Part shown: in pieces, positions 16,559 through 25,106 of the stretch
Layout: every line of letters starts with the position of its first letter
How positions within the stretch are numbered: the stretch's first letter is position 1
Notes under the pieces: model-generated
Told to the model about the DNA's origin: nothing
The model's input: the letters and a program-made list of their open reading frames with translations, nothing else
Database searches by the model: none
Position numbers and translations under genes: made by a program
From: Sphingomonadaceae bacterium
GTDB lineage: Bacteria; Pseudomonadota; Alphaproteobacteria; Sphingomonadales; Sphingomonadaceae
Assembly (NCBI GenBank): GCA_024236195.1
Contig: JACKKZ010000004.1
Location: 124,001-188,000 of the forward strand
DNA: 64,000 nt
Direction of reading: 5' to 3'

Positions 16559-17839
16559 ATGGCCCTTTCACTCGCCCTCCCGCGCCCGATGCGCCACCCG
16601 CTCGCTGCCGCTGCACTGGCCGTTGGCTTACTGCTGGGCGCTGTGCTTCTGGGGCGCGCGCTGGTGGCGCAGGTGGAGGGAGAGCGCGGAATCGCGCCAG
16701 TTGCGGCCAGCCTTGATATCGACGTCTCGGGAATCGAAGTCGATGTGACGGGCAAAACGGCGGAGGAGGCACGTCAGAAGGGCTGGGTCGAAGCGCAGCG
16801 CAAGGCATGGGCCAAGCTTGGCGGGCCGAGCCTGCCCGATTCTCGCATCCAGTCGATGGTTTCCGCTGTCGTTATCGAGAAAGAGCAGGTTGGCGGTACG
16901 CGCTACATCGCCCGTCTGGGTGTGATCTTTGATCGCGCTCGTGCTGGTTCGGTGCTGGGTTCGCTCGGCGCGCGCAGCCGTTCCGCGCCGATGATGTTGC
17001 TGCCGGTCACGGTGAGTGGCGGCAGCGCGCTGGTCTATCAGAGCCGCAATCCGTGGCAGCGTGTGTGGGCAGAATACCAGTCCGGCGCGAGCCCGATTGA
17101 TTATGTACGTCCCTCTGGTGCGAGCGGGGATTCGCTGCTGCTGACCTATGGGCAGACGGGCAGGCGCAGCCGCACATGGTGGCGCAATGTGCTCGACCAA
17201 TATGGCGCGGCAGATGTGCTGGTGGCAATTGCCCGCTTGGAACATTCCTATCCCGGCGGCCCGATCAAGGGCACTTTCACGGCGCGCTATGGCCCGGACA
17301 ATGAATATCTGGGCAGCTTCACCATGACAGCGAAGAATGACGCTGACCTTGACCGGATGCTGCGTGAAGCAGTGATGAAGTTTGACGGGCTGTATACCGA
17401 TGCCCTCGGCCGCGGCCTGCTGAGGCCCGATCCGACACTTATGCTCGGCGGCGGGGACGCCGACCCTGCTTTGCTCCGCCTGATCGATCTGGGCCGTCGC
17501 ATCGAAGCGCGTGAGCGGGCAGCGGCACAAGCAGAAGCTGCGCCGTCCGAAACGACGGTTGAAGCGATTATCGAACCAACCCCGCAGCCCAGCGCAGCAG
17601 TCGTCTCTGCCTTTGTCGTGCAATTCGCAACGCCGGATGGCGGGGCCTTCGATTCCACTCTGGCAGTCGTGCGCTCCACGCCGGGCGTGCGCGGGGCAGC
17701 GATCACCAGCACGGCCATTGGCGGCACCTCTGTGATGACCGTCTCCTTCGGTGGGTCGCTTGACCAGTTGGCGGCTGCGCTGCGGTCCCGCGGGTTCTCG
17801 GTCAACCAGGGCAGCAACGCGCTCGCCATCAGTCGTTAA
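16559..17839 (+). CDS. Exported DUF2066-like / HMA-fold protein of unknown function
   Basis: About 426 residues. An N-terminal hydrophobic segment (LAAAALAVGLLLGAVLLGRALVAQV) acts as signal peptide or anchor. The next part is DUF2066-like (about residues 45-290, with EEARQKGWVEAQRKAWAKLGG). The C-terminal 90 residues (VVQFATPDGGAFDSTLAVVRSTPGV...LAAALRSRGFSV) read as a ferredoxin-like or heavy-metal-associated fold without the CxxC metal site. ATG 16559 or ATG 16589 may start it; neither has a good ribosome binding site. It stops 10 bases before the HdaA-like gene, so the two probably share a message. Confidence 0.75.
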   Translation: MALSLALPRPMRHPLAAAALAVGLLLGAVLLGRALVAQVEGERGIAPVAASLDIDVSGIEVDVTGKTAEEARQKGWVEAQRKAWAKLGGPSLPDSRIQSMVSAVVIEKEQVGGTRYIARLGVIFDRARAGSVLGSLGARSRSAPMMLLPVTVSGGSALVYQSRNPWQRVWAEYQSGASPIDYVRPSGASGDSLLLTYGQTGRRSRTWWRNVLDQYGAADVLVAIARLEHSYPGGPIKGTFTARYGPDNEYLGSFTMTAKNDADLDRMLREAVMKFDGLYTDALGRGLLRPDPTLMLGGGDADPALLRLIDLGRRIEARERAAAQAEAAPSETTVEAIIEPTPQPSAAVVSAFVVQFATPDGGAFDSTLAVVRSTPGVRGAAITSTAIGGTSVMTVSFGGSLDQLAAALRSRGFSVNQGSNALAISR

Positions 17840-17849
17840 AGCGCTGTGC

Positions 17850-18461
17850 ATGTCGCAGCTGGCTCTCCCCCTTTCGCATCGCGGCGAGGCTGATCCGGCA
17901 AGGATCGTGATCGGCAGCGGGAACGAGGCCGTGGCGGAGGCGCTGGCTGATCCTTCCGGCTGGCCATTCCACACTGCGATCCTCTCCGGCCCGCCGCGCT
18001 CAGGCAAATCGCTGCTGGGGCGCTGGTTCATGGGGCAGGAACTGGGCATCGCGGTCGATGGAGCAGATGCGCTCGACGAAACGGCGCTGTTCCACCGCTG
18101 GAACCGTACACAGGAAAGCGGGGAGGCCCTCCTGCTCCTTGTCGATGGGGAAGGGTGGGATATTGCCCTGCCCGACTTGCGGTCCCGTCTTGGGGCGGCG
18201 CTGCACCTCGAAATCGGACCGCCGGATGATGATATGGCTGCCGCGCTCCTGCTCAGCCATGCGGAGCAGCGCGGCCTTGCATTGGGAGAGGGCGCGCCTA
18301 CCTATCTGATACCGCGCATGGAGCGCAGCTATACCGCGATCGAGAAAATCGTGGCGGCAATCGACCGGCTCAGCCTTGAGCGCAAGGCCCCGGCGACGCT
18401 CTCCATTTGGCGGGATGCGCTGGAGGCAGTGCAGGGCCCGGAGCAGGCACGCTTGCTTTAG
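17850..18461 (+). CDS. hdaA: HdaA-like DnaA regulatory inactivator
   Basis: 203-residue DnaA-type AAA+ protein without the DnaA DNA-binding domain, as in Hda/HdaA, which stimulates ATP hydrolysis by DnaA on the loaded clamp to prevent re-initiation. The N-terminal QLALPL (residues 3-8) resembles the beta-clamp-binding motif of Hda. A Walker A (ILSGPPRSGKSLLGRWF) and a Walker-B-like stretch (ALLLLVDGEGWD) follow. ATG 17850 places the clamp motif at the very N-terminus. It follows the exported protein gene and precedes serine acetyltransferase by 27 bases. Confidence 0.85.
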   Translation: MSQLALPLSHRGEADPARIVIGSGNEAVAEALADPSGWPFHTAILSGPPRSGKSLLGRWFMGQELGIAVDGADALDETALFHRWNRTQESGEALLLLVDGEGWDIALPDLRSRLGAALHLEIGPPDDDMAAALLLSHAEQRGLALGEGAPTYLIPRMERSYTAIEKIVAAIDRLSLERKAPATLSIWRDALEAVQGPEQARLL

Positions 18462-18488
18462 CCGCAGGAAAGTGGGAGAATTGCGCGC

Positions 18489-19181
18489 ATGTTCAAGGGC
18501 CTGACATCCTATCTGGACTCGATCCACGCGCGCGATCCCGCGCCGCGTTCGCGCTGGGAGATCATGTTCTACCCCGGCGTGTGGGCGCTGTTCTACCACC
18601 GGATTGCGCATCGCCTGTTCAATGCCCGGCTGTTCTTCCTCGCCCGCATGGTCAACCACTGGAGCCGCTGGCTCACTGCGATTGACATCCATCCGGGTGC
18701 GACCATTGGCAGGAATTTCTTCATCGACCATGGCTTTACCGTGATTGGTGAGACAGCCCATATCGGTGATAATGTCACTATTTACCAATGTGTTACGCTG
18801 GGTGGAACGAACCCGACCAATGGCAAGGGTGGCAAACGTCACCCTACTTTGATGGACAATGTCATTATCGGTTCGGGCGCGCAGATCATTGGCCCGATCA
18901 CGGTTGGTGAGCGTGCCCGCGTGGGCGCCAACGCCGTGGTGACAGACGATGTGCCAGAAGGTGCGACCATGATCGGGATGAAGGCGCGCTCAACGCTGGT
19001 GCCGGTGGAAACATGGTTGCGCGAATTCATGCCTTACGGCACGCCCTGTGACGAGCCTTGCGAACCGGACAATCGCCGGGTTGATGAATTGCAGGCCCAG
19101 TTGGAGGCAATGAAGGCCGAACTGGATGCACTCAAGATCCAGCTCGCCGATCCACCACGCCGCAGCGGGACCGATAGCTGA
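18489..19181 (+). CDS. cysE: Serine O-acetyltransferase
   Basis: Acetylates L-serine to O-acetylserine, the committed step of cysteine synthesis. The 230-residue protein is of the shorter EpsC/SrpH type. A helical N-terminal part (RSRWEIMFYPGVWALFYHRIAHRL) leads into hexapeptide repeats of a left-handed beta helix (IDIHPGATIGRNFFIDHGFTVIGE, IGDNVTIYQCVTLGGT, NVIIGSGAQIIGPITVGERARVGANAVV). The histidine of IDHG is a conserved catalytic residue. A C-terminal coiled-coil tail (about residues 195-220) follows. Its TGA overlaps the next ATG. Confidence 0.95.
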   Translation: MFKGLTSYLDSIHARDPAPRSRWEIMFYPGVWALFYHRIAHRLFNARLFFLARMVNHWSRWLTAIDIHPGATIGRNFFIDHGFTVIGETAHIGDNVTIYQCVTLGGTNPTNGKGGKRHPTLMDNVIIGSGAQIIGPITVGERARVGANAVVTDDVPEGATMIGMKARSTLVPVETWLREFMPYGTPCDEPCEPDNRRVDELQAQLEAMKAELDALKIQLADPPRRSGTDS

Positions 19182-19546
19182 TGAGCTCTGGCGGTGGTGC
19201 TGCGCCGGGCGGCACGATTGTTCCCTTTCCCGGCAAATTTGCAGGCCAGGTTGGTTTCCAACGCGATGAACTGATGCGCATCATGGATGTCTATGGCCGC
19301 ATGGTCGCCGCCGGGAACTGGCGCGATTACGCGATGGATTTCACGAAAGACGCCGCGATCTTCGCAGCCTTTGTCCGCACCGCGGAGCGACCGCAGGCCC
19401 AGATCGAGAAACGCCCGGCCCTGCGCAACCGCCAAGGGATGTGGACCCTGCTGGGCGAGCATGGCCAGGTGCTAAAGCGCGGGCACGAACTGGCCGGTGT
19501 CCTCGCTCCGATTGAGCGCCGTCTGATGAAGGCGGTGGAGGACTGA
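19181..19546 (+). CDS. DUF2794 domain protein
   Basis: 121 residues matching alphaproteobacterial DUF2794: VGFQRDELMRIMDVYGRMVAAGNWRDYAMDF, then FVRTAERPQAQIEKRP and LLGEHGQVLKRGHELAGVL. The function of the family is unknown. The start overlaps the cysE stop (TGATG at 19179-19183), which implies translational coupling to serine acetyltransferase. A strong terminator follows about 100 bases later. Confidence 0.93.
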   Translation: MSSGGGAAPGGTIVPFPGKFAGQVGFQRDELMRIMDVYGRMVAAGNWRDYAMDFTKDAAIFAAFVRTAERPQAQIEKRPALRNRQGMWTLLGEHGQVLKRGHELAGVLAPIERRLMKAVED

Positions 19547-19650
19547 GACTGTCCTGGGGGAGGAACACTTTTTCTCGCGTGGGCTTGGCGGGCCAATAGC
19601 ATTACCGCCTCCACCGCTTACCTCTTGTCACGACGCTATTTCACAAAGAA

Positions 19651-19679
19651 AAACCCCGCGCACGTGATGCGCGGGGTTT
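19651..19679. terminator. Bidirectional terminator between DUF2794 and the SDR gene
   Basis: AAACCCCGCGCA pairs with TGCGCGGGGTTT across loop CGTGA. A T run follows on the plus strand and an A run precedes it, so it can serve both convergent genes. Confidence 0.88.
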
Positions 19680-19715
19680 TCCGGATTGCGAGACTCTATT
19701 GCTTTGTGCCGTAGC

Positions 19716-20651
19716 TTACCGCGCGCGCGAAGCGCCCGGGATATCACCGCCGAATTTTTCCTGCAGCGCCTTGAGCAAGGCAGCACCCTGTTCTGCGCCC
19801 GATGCCGGGACGAAGGTGTTTTCGCGGCGGGAAATTTCCTCCCAATGCGCGGCAAAGCCATCAACCGTGCGGTCTTCGGTAGCGAGGGCAACCGGCGGGT
19901 TCATTTCCACCCATGCAGAGTGGTAGCCGCCCGCACCTGCGCCAACGATGGCATTGCTGGGCGAATCCTCGCTGACAAGGAACAGTGCGGCGGGGACGAC
20001 ATTCTCAGGCCCGAACAGTTTGAAGGCATCTTCACCGAAAATGTCTTCGGTCATGCGGGTGGCAGCGACCGGGGCCAGCGTGTTGACCTTGATGTTGTAC
20101 TTCGCCCCTTCGAGATAGAGCGTCTTGGTGAGGCCCGCGAGACCCAGTTTGGCGGCACCATAGTTAGCCTGGCCGAAATTGCCGAACAGACCAGTGGAGC
20201 TGGCGGTCATCAGGATGCGGCCATAGGCCTGCTCGCGCATGGTGTCCCATACGGCTTTGGTGACATAGGCGGAGCCAAGCAGGTGGACGCGGACAACGAA
20301 TTCAAAGTCTTCCGGCGTCATCTTGGCAAAGCTCTTGTCGCGCAGCACGCCGGCATTGTTGATCACAACATGGACGCCGCCCCATTTTTCCTTCGCCTTG
20401 GCGACCATCTCTTCCATCTGGCCATATTCGGTTACGGAGCCGCCATTGGCCATGGCTTCACCGCCCATCGCTTCGATTTCAGCGACTACCTGCGCTGCCG
20501 CATCGGACGTGCCGGTGCCATCGCGCGAGCCGCCAAGGTCGTTGACGACCACTTTCGCCCCGCGGCGGGCCAGCTCAAGCGCATATTCACGCCCAAGGCC
20601 GCCACCGGCGCCCGTTACGATGGCAACGCGATCCTTGAAAGAAATGGTCAT
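19716..20651 (-). CDS. SDR family dehydrogenase, similar to the (3R)-hydroxyacyl-CoA dehydrogenase part of MFE-2
   Basis: 311-residue NAD(P)-dependent short-chain dehydrogenase. The cofactor-binding VAIVTGAGGGLGREYALELARRGAKVVVND, the NNAG motif (VVINNAGVLRDKSF) and the catalytic Ser with YxxxK (SSTGLFGNFGQANYGAAKLGL) are all present. The GREYALELA...VVNDLGG sequence and the extra 60-residue tail resemble the dehydrogenase unit of multifunctional enzyme type 2, suggesting an acyl-CoA substrate. GGAGA before ATG 20649-20651 fixes the start. It stands alone. Confidence 0.9.
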   Translation of the reverse strand: MTISFKDRVAIVTGAGGGLGREYALELARRGAKVVVNDLGGSRDGTGTSDAAAQVVAEIEAMGGEAMANGGSVTEYGQMEEMVAKAKEKWGGVHVVINNAGVLRDKSFAKMTPEDFEFVVRVHLLGSAYVTKAVWDTMREQAYGRILMTASSTGLFGNFGQANYGAAKLGLAGLTKTLYLEGAKYNIKVNTLAPVAATRMTEDIFGEDAFKLFGPENVVPAALFLVSEDSPSNAIVGAGAGGYHSAWVEMNPPVALATEDRTVDGFAAHWEEISRRENTFVPASGAEQGAALLKALQEKFGGDIPGASRAR

Positions 20652-20753
20652 TGGGTCTCTCCGAAAGGTTGGAATCCTGCGTGTTGCGGGGCGGAATGGC
20701 ACTTTCCCGCAAGGCTTGCAACTACGCTGGCCAGAGGCCTTTATGCCGTAGCG

Positions 20754-21434
20754 TCAGCCTGCGCGGCCAAGCCGCTCCAGCGTCGGAACCAGCGCGTCAT
20801 AATGGTCGATCACGGCATCGGCACCTAGCTCTCGTGCGGAGCGATCATTGAAACCGAAGCTGACTGCGATGGACGGGACAGTGGCGGCCCTGGCAGCGTC
20901 AATGTCATAGGTCGTGTCCCCGACAAAGGCGAAGCGGGTTGAGCCTGTGCGGGTCATCGCTTCCAGCAGCGGATCAGGCCTGGGCTTGGACCGGCCCGGA
21001 CCGAGAGTGTCGCCACCGAGGATCGCGGCGAACCGGTCAGTCAGCCCCAGCTGGCCAAGCAGGTCGAGCGCCAAGGCCTCGAACTTGTTGGTAACGACTG
21101 CCAGCTTCACGCCGTGCGCTGCAAGCACGTCCAGAGCTTCGAGGCATCCCGGATAGGGCCTTGAATGCACGGCGATATTGGCCCGGTAGTGGCTGAGCAA
21201 TTCGGCATAGATCGCGTCAAATTCGTCTTGCTGGATGCCGCCCTGTTCCTCGAAGGCGCGCCACAGCATCCGCTTGGCCCCACCGCCGATGAGATTGGCC
21301 ATGCCTTCAATCGGCATTTCCGGACGACCCGCAAAACGCAGCGCATGGTTCACCGCTTCGCCCAGGTCGCGGCTTGTGTCGAGAAGTGTACCGTCGAGGT
21401 CGAAGCCGACACAGTCGAAAGGAAAATCAGCCAT
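20754..21434 (-). CDS. gph: HAD-family phosphatase, phosphoglycolate phosphatase-like
   Basis: 226-residue HAD superfamily hydrolase. Motif I is GFDLDGTLLDTSRD, motif II is VVTNK (VKLAVVTNKFEALA), and motifs III/IV are KPRPDPLL and FVGDTTYDIDAARAA. An alpha-helical cap between motifs I and II fits the Gph group, which clears 2-phosphoglycolate produced by DNA repair. The call to phosphoglycolate rather than another small phosphoester is by family resemblance only. ATG 21432-21434 leaves 60 bases to the divergent glmU; the open frame extending into glmU is rejected. Confidence 0.85.
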   Translation of the reverse strand: MADFPFDCVGFDLDGTLLDTSRDLGEAVNHALRFAGRPEMPIEGMANLIGGGAKRMLWRAFEEQGGIQQDEFDAIYAELLSHYRANIAVHSRPYPGCLEALDVLAAHGVKLAVVTNKFEALALDLLGQLGLTDRFAAILGGDTLGPGRSKPRPDPLLEAMTRTGSTRFAFVGDTTYDIDAARAATVPSIAVSFGFNDRSARELGADAVIDHYDALVPTLERLGRAG

Positions 21435-21494
21435 GCAGCGCGCAGTGGCGGAACATTCTTCAAACGGCAAGGAATTGGTGGCATGGAACGGCGC

Positions 21495-22850
21495 ATGAGT
21501 GAAATCGCTGCCATTATCCTTGCTGCGGGCAAGGGCACCCGCATGAAAAGCGACCTGCACAAGGTCCTCCACCCCATTGCCGGCCGGGCCATGCTCGACC
21601 ATCTGATGGCTTCAGTCGCCGAGCTGGAACCGGCGCGGCAGGTTGTCGTCGTGGGGAGCGGGCGCGAGCAGATTGAAGCTGCGGTGACGGGCCGCGCGGA
21701 CACATGCCTGCAGGAACCGCAGCTGGGCACGGGCCATGCTGTCCAGCAGGCGGAAAGCACGCTGGCCGGTTTCTGCGGCGATGTGCTGATCCTCTATGGC
21801 GATGTGCCTTTCGTCAGCGCTGACACCATGCGCGCGATGATCGAGCGGCTTCATGGGGATGATAACCCTGCGGTGGTCGTGCTCGGCTTCGAACCGGAGG
21901 ATACGCTGCAATATGGCCGCGTGGTTGCCGATACGAACGGCAAGATCACCAAGATGGTCGAATTCAAGGACGCCAGCGAAGTAGAGCGCGCCTGCCGCCT
22001 GTGCAATTCAGGCCTGATGGCGGCACGTAGCTCTGACCTGTTCGCGCTGCTCGCCCGCGTCGGCAATGACAATGCGCAGGGCGAATATTACCTGCCTGAT
22101 ATCGTCAATATCGCCATTGCAGACGGTCGCAGCTGCGCCGCAGTGAAGACGGGCGATCCGGACGAAGTGGCCGGGATCAACAGCCGCGCAGAACTCGCCG
22201 AAGCAGAAGGCCGCTGGCAGCAGAAGCGCCGCGCGCAGGCTATGGCGGACGGTGTCTCTCTGGTCGCGCCGGAGACGGTGTTTTTCAGCTATGACACGCA
22301 ACTGGGACGCGATGTGACTGTGGAGCCGAACGTTGTCTTCGGCCCTGGCGTTACCGTGGCGGATCATGTCACCATCCACGCCTTCAGCCACCTTGAAGGG
22401 GCGACCTTGCACGAGAAGGCCGAGATCGGCCCCTATGCCCGCCTGCGCCCCGGCGCGGTGCTGGAAGAGGGCGCGAAGATCGGCAATTTCGTCGAAATGA
22501 AAAAGGCAGTGCTGGGCAAGGGGGCCAAGGCCAACCATCTCACCTATCTTGGCGATGCGGAAGTGGGCGCAGGCGCGAATATCGGCGCGGGCACCATCAC
22601 CTGCAACTATGATGGCTATTTCAAGCATAAAACCATTATCGGCCCGCGCGCCTTTATCGGGTCGAACAGCGCGCTCATTGCCCCGGTCAAGATCGGCGCA
22701 GACGCTATCGTGGCTGCGGGCAGCGCCGTCAGCCGGGATGTTGCGGATGGCGATTTGCGCATGGTGCGTGGCGAGCAGATCGTAAAGCCCGGCTGGGCTG
22801 ACCGTTTCCACGATGCGATGAAGAAGAAAAAGGCGGCGACCAAGAAGTAG
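21495..22850 (+). CDS. glmU: Bifunctional UDP-GlcNAc pyrophosphorylase / glucosamine-1-phosphate N-acetyltransferase
   Basis: Makes UDP-GlcNAc for peptidoglycan and LPS in two steps. The 451-residue protein has an N-terminal nucleotidyltransferase domain (IILAAGKGTRMKSDLHKVLH, then LYGDVPFV) and a C-terminal left-handed beta-helix acetyltransferase domain (EIGPYARLRPGAVLEEGAKIGNFVEMKKA, then NHLTYLGDAEVGAGANIGAGTITCNYDGYFKH). I start at ATG 21495 (MSEIAAIILAAGKG). ATG 21483 would add four residues. Confidence 0.97.
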   Translation: MSEIAAIILAAGKGTRMKSDLHKVLHPIAGRAMLDHLMASVAELEPARQVVVVGSGREQIEAAVTGRADTCLQEPQLGTGHAVQQAESTLAGFCGDVLILYGDVPFVSADTMRAMIERLHGDDNPAVVVLGFEPEDTLQYGRVVADTNGKITKMVEFKDASEVERACRLCNSGLMAARSSDLFALLARVGNDNAQGEYYLPDIVNIAIADGRSCAAVKTGDPDEVAGINSRAELAEAEGRWQQKRRAQAMADGVSLVAPETVFFSYDTQLGRDVTVEPNVVFGPGVTVADHVTIHAFSHLEGATLHEKAEIGPYARLRPGAVLEEGAKIGNFVEMKKAVLGKGAKANHLTYLGDAEVGAGANIGAGTITCNYDGYFKHKTIIGPRAFIGSNSALIAPVKIGADAIVAAGSAVSRDVADGDLRMVRGEQIVKPGWADRFHDAMKKKKAATKK

Positions 22851-22907
22851 GGCTGGCTTGCTCCATCCACTCCATGCAATGTTACCCCGGTAACTGGGGA
22901 GAGTGTC

Positions 22908-23549
22908 ATGCGGAAATTTGCCAGCCTGTTCGTCCTTTCAGCGCTAGCAGCGTGCTCGGCAGAACCGGATACGCCGCAAACGCCTGAGATGTCGGCGGCG
23001 CCTGCTTCCGTAGCGGAGGACGCCACCGGGCTGGATTCAGTCGCAAAAGACCCCGTGAGCGAGGAAGCCCAGACCGCCGAGGCGATTGATTCGGCTAGGG
23101 AGAAAGCAGCGGCGGCGGCTTGTGGTTCCACTGACAAGACGATCTTCGCTTGCCGGGTCAAGAAGGGGAAATTTCTCGCCGTATGCGCCACTGATGATGG
23201 CAAGGCCGAATATCGCTATGGCACGGACAAACCGGAACTGGTCCTAACCGGGGGTAGCTGGGCCAATGCGGCCTATTCCGGCGGCGGGGAGCAGCAGATC
23301 CGCTTCACCAATGGCGATACCAGCTATGTCGTCTTCAGCCGCATGATTCGGACCAATTTCGAACCGGGCGAGACCAATGATCCGGCGATCAGCGACGGCG
23401 TGGTCGTGCTGCGCGGGGAGAAGTTCCAGGCCCTCCAATTGTGCGAGGATGCCAGTGCGACGCCCGTGAATTATGATGCGGCAGAGCGTTCCATCCCTCC
23501 GGCCGCTGGATTGTTCACCGAAGAGACAGAGCGCGCCGATCCACGTTGA
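22908..23549 (+). CDS. Lipoprotein of unknown function
   Basis: 213 residues with lipobox LAAC (Cys16) after a short signal peptide (MRKFASLFVLSALAACSAE). A disordered Pro/Ala/Glu-rich linker (to about residue 60) is followed by a compact domain of about 150 residues with several cysteines (AACGSTDKTIFACRVKKGKFLAVCATDD). Cell-envelope location is likely, function unknown. Its TGA stop overlaps the ATG of the small HNH gene. Confidence 0.8.
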   Translation: MRKFASLFVLSALAACSAEPDTPQTPEMSAAPASVAEDATGLDSVAKDPVSEEAQTAEAIDSAREKAAAAACGSTDKTIFACRVKKGKFLAVCATDDGKAEYRYGTDKPELVLTGGSWANAAYSGGGEQQIRFTNGDTSYVVFSRMIRTNFEPGETNDPAISDGVVVLRGEKFQALQLCEDASATPVNYDAAERSIPPAAGLFTEETERADPR

Positions 23550-23836
23550 TGGACGGCGAGACCTGCTGGCTATGCGCAAGGCAATTTGAAACGCGCATCC
23601 AGTGGCACCACACAGTGCCCAAGGCGAAGAAGGGCAAGGCGACAGTTCCGGTCCACCCGATCTGCCACAAGGCGATCCACCGGGCTTTCACCAATGCGCA
23701 ACTTGCCCGGATGGGAGAGGACAGGGTGGCGATCCTCGCTCACCCCGATATCGCCAAATTCGTGGACTGGGTGAAAGACAAGCCGCCCGACTTTCACGCT
23801 CCGACCTATACAGGGGGCCATGGCCGACGGCGATGA
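23549..23836 (+). CDS. Small HNH-type protein
   Basis: 95 residues. Cys6 and Cys9 (CWLCARQF), the WHHTVPKAKKGK motif and VHPICHKAIHRAFT form a zinc-bound HNH/beta-beta-alpha nuclease fold. Similar short proteins are annotated as HNH endonucleases in alphaproteobacteria, though no substrate is known. Its start overlaps the stop of the lipoprotein gene (TGATG), giving translational coupling between an exported protein and a presumed cytoplasmic nuclease-like protein, which is odd. No restriction or defence genes are adjacent. Confidence 0.8.
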   Translation: MDGETCWLCARQFETRIQWHHTVPKAKKGKATVPVHPICHKAIHRAFTNAQLARMGEDRVAILAHPDIAKFVDWVKDKPPDFHAPTYTGGHGRRR

Positions 23837-23883
23837 AAGCGGGCGGTTAGGGTACCGATGACTTCCCGGAATCAGGAGGAAAG

Positions 23884-24138
23884 TCAGGCGGATTCCAGCT
23901 CCCTGCTCTTGGCGGCAGGGTTGGTGGATTTCTTGCGGTCAACATCGCGTTCCCATTCGTCGAATTCGCGGCGGCTGAGCAAATAGCGCCAGCGGGCTTC
24001 GTCGAAGGTGATCAGCTGTTCGCGCACGGCTTTCACGACCTCTTCCTTGCGCTGGGCGGACCAGTGCACGTCATAGGAACGGGGCAGGCCGGCGGACTTG
24101 ATCCGGTCAGCGATGGACAGGGTGCGAGCATCGGACAT
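23884..24138 (-). CDS. DUF1153 protein related to SciP
   Basis: 84 residues. The core WSAQRKEEVVKAVREQLITFDEARWRYLLSRREFDEWERDVD follows the DUF1153 helix-turn-helix pattern of Caulobacter SciP, which inhibits activation by CtrA. This chain is shorter than SciP at both ends, so it may be a diverged paralogue rather than SciP itself. GGAG before ATG 24136-24138 supports the start. It sits convergent to the HNH gene and divergent from the DUF6265-like gene. Confidence 0.75.
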   Translation of the reverse strand: MSDARTLSIADRIKSAGLPRSYDVHWSAQRKEEVVKAVREQLITFDEARWRYLLSRREFDEWERDVDRKKSTNPAAKSRELESA

Positions 24139-24309
24139 GGTCTTTCTCCTTTCGCCCCCTGACAGGCCGAATCTTGCCGACGAGCCTTAATTCCAGCTTG
24201 AGAAACATGGGGAATCCGCCCTTTACCAAGCGAAGCGAGGGCGGGGCACGATGAAGCGTTTGCCTGATGGAACAATCCGGCGCAGGATGCAGGCAAGGAG
24301 GATGGGATC

Positions 24310-24786
24310 ATGCGTCATGTGCTGTTTGCTGCCAGCTTGGGGCTTCTGGCCAGCCCGCTTGCTGCGGAGGAAGGCCCTGAATTGCCGGGCTGGATGGCGG
24401 GCTGCTGGGAAGCAGTGAACGAAGAGGCGCGCACAGTCGAATGCTGGACCATGCCGGAAGGCGGCATGATGTTGGGCAGCGCGCAAACGATCATGAATGG
24501 CCAGACTGTGTTCTGGGAAGCCATACAGATCATCAAGGACGACGAAGACGAGGATGGCCCCGCCATTCCGCTGGCCATGTGGGTCTCACCCAATGGGGAA
24601 GGGCGCTATCGCTTCAACTGGGTTGAGTCGGAGGAAGGCGGGTTGACGTTTACCTTTGCAGCCAATGATTTCCCGCAGAAGATTCGCTATTGGCCCGATG
24701 GAGAATTGATGCAGGCTGAAATCTCGCAAATGGATGGCAGTCGCCGAATGAGCTGGACCTATCGCCGGATGGGCAGCAGCGACTAA
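24310..24786 (+). CDS. Exported DUF6265-like protein
   Basis: 158 residues. A signal peptide (MRHVLFAASLGLLASPLAA) precedes a lipocalin-like small domain containing LPGWMAGCWEA, then WTMPEGGMMLGSAQTI and FWEAIQI. This pattern is typical of DUF6265, a beta-barrel family of unknown function. AAGGAGG precedes the start. It is the last plus-strand gene before the atp operon, with a hairpin terminator between them. Confidence 0.78.
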   Translation: MRHVLFAASLGLLASPLAAEEGPELPGWMAGCWEAVNEEARTVECWTMPEGGMMLGSAQTIMNGQTVFWEAIQIIKDDEDEDGPAIPLAMWVSPNGEGRYRFNWVESEEGGLTFTFAANDFPQKIRYWPDGELMQAEISQMDGSRRMSWTYRRMGSSD

Positions 24787-24798
24787 CCCTGAAAACGA

Positions 24799-24824
24799 AA
24801 AGGGCGACCCGAGGGCCGCCCTTT
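24799..24824. terminator. Hairpin terminator between the DUF6265 gene and atpC
   Basis: AAAGGGCG and CGCCCTTT flank a short GC-rich centre (ACCCGAGGGC). A-rich and T-rich tracts lie on the two sides, so it probably terminates both convergent units. Confidence 0.75.
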
Positions 24825-24848
24825 CTATTGCTTACGATGTAAAGGCGA

Positions 24849-25106
24849 TCAGCCTTCGACATGCTCCGCCAGCACGGTCAGGCCATTATCGCCCACTTCC
24901 GCGAAACCGCCGCGGACCTGGATTTCCTCAGGCGCGCCGCCTTCGGTCTTCCACACCTGCACCGCACCGTCGCGGATGGTGGACATGAAAGGCGCATGGC
25001 CTTCCAAAACACCGAACTCACCTTCCGTGCCGGGCACGACGACCATGTGGACGTCTTCCGAACGGACCAGCTTTTCCGGTGTGACGAGTTCGAAGTGTAG
25101 TGCCAT
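24849..25106 (-). CDS. atpC: F1 ATP synthase epsilon subunit
   Basis: 85-residue epsilon subunit of the central stalk. The beta-sandwich domain is complete (LHFELVTPEKLVRSEDVHMVVVPGTEGEFGVLEGHAPFMSTI) and the C-terminal two-helix domain found in E. coli epsilon is absent. Short epsilon subunits are common in alphaproteobacteria, where the zeta protein inhibits the enzyme instead. The ATG overlaps the TGA of the preceding membrane ORF, so its translation may now depend on that ORF. Confidence 0.95.
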   Translation of the reverse strand: MALHFELVTPEKLVRSEDVHMVVVPGTEGEFGVLEGHAPFMSTIRDGAVQVWKTEGGAPEEIQVRGGFAEVGDNGLTVLAEHVEG

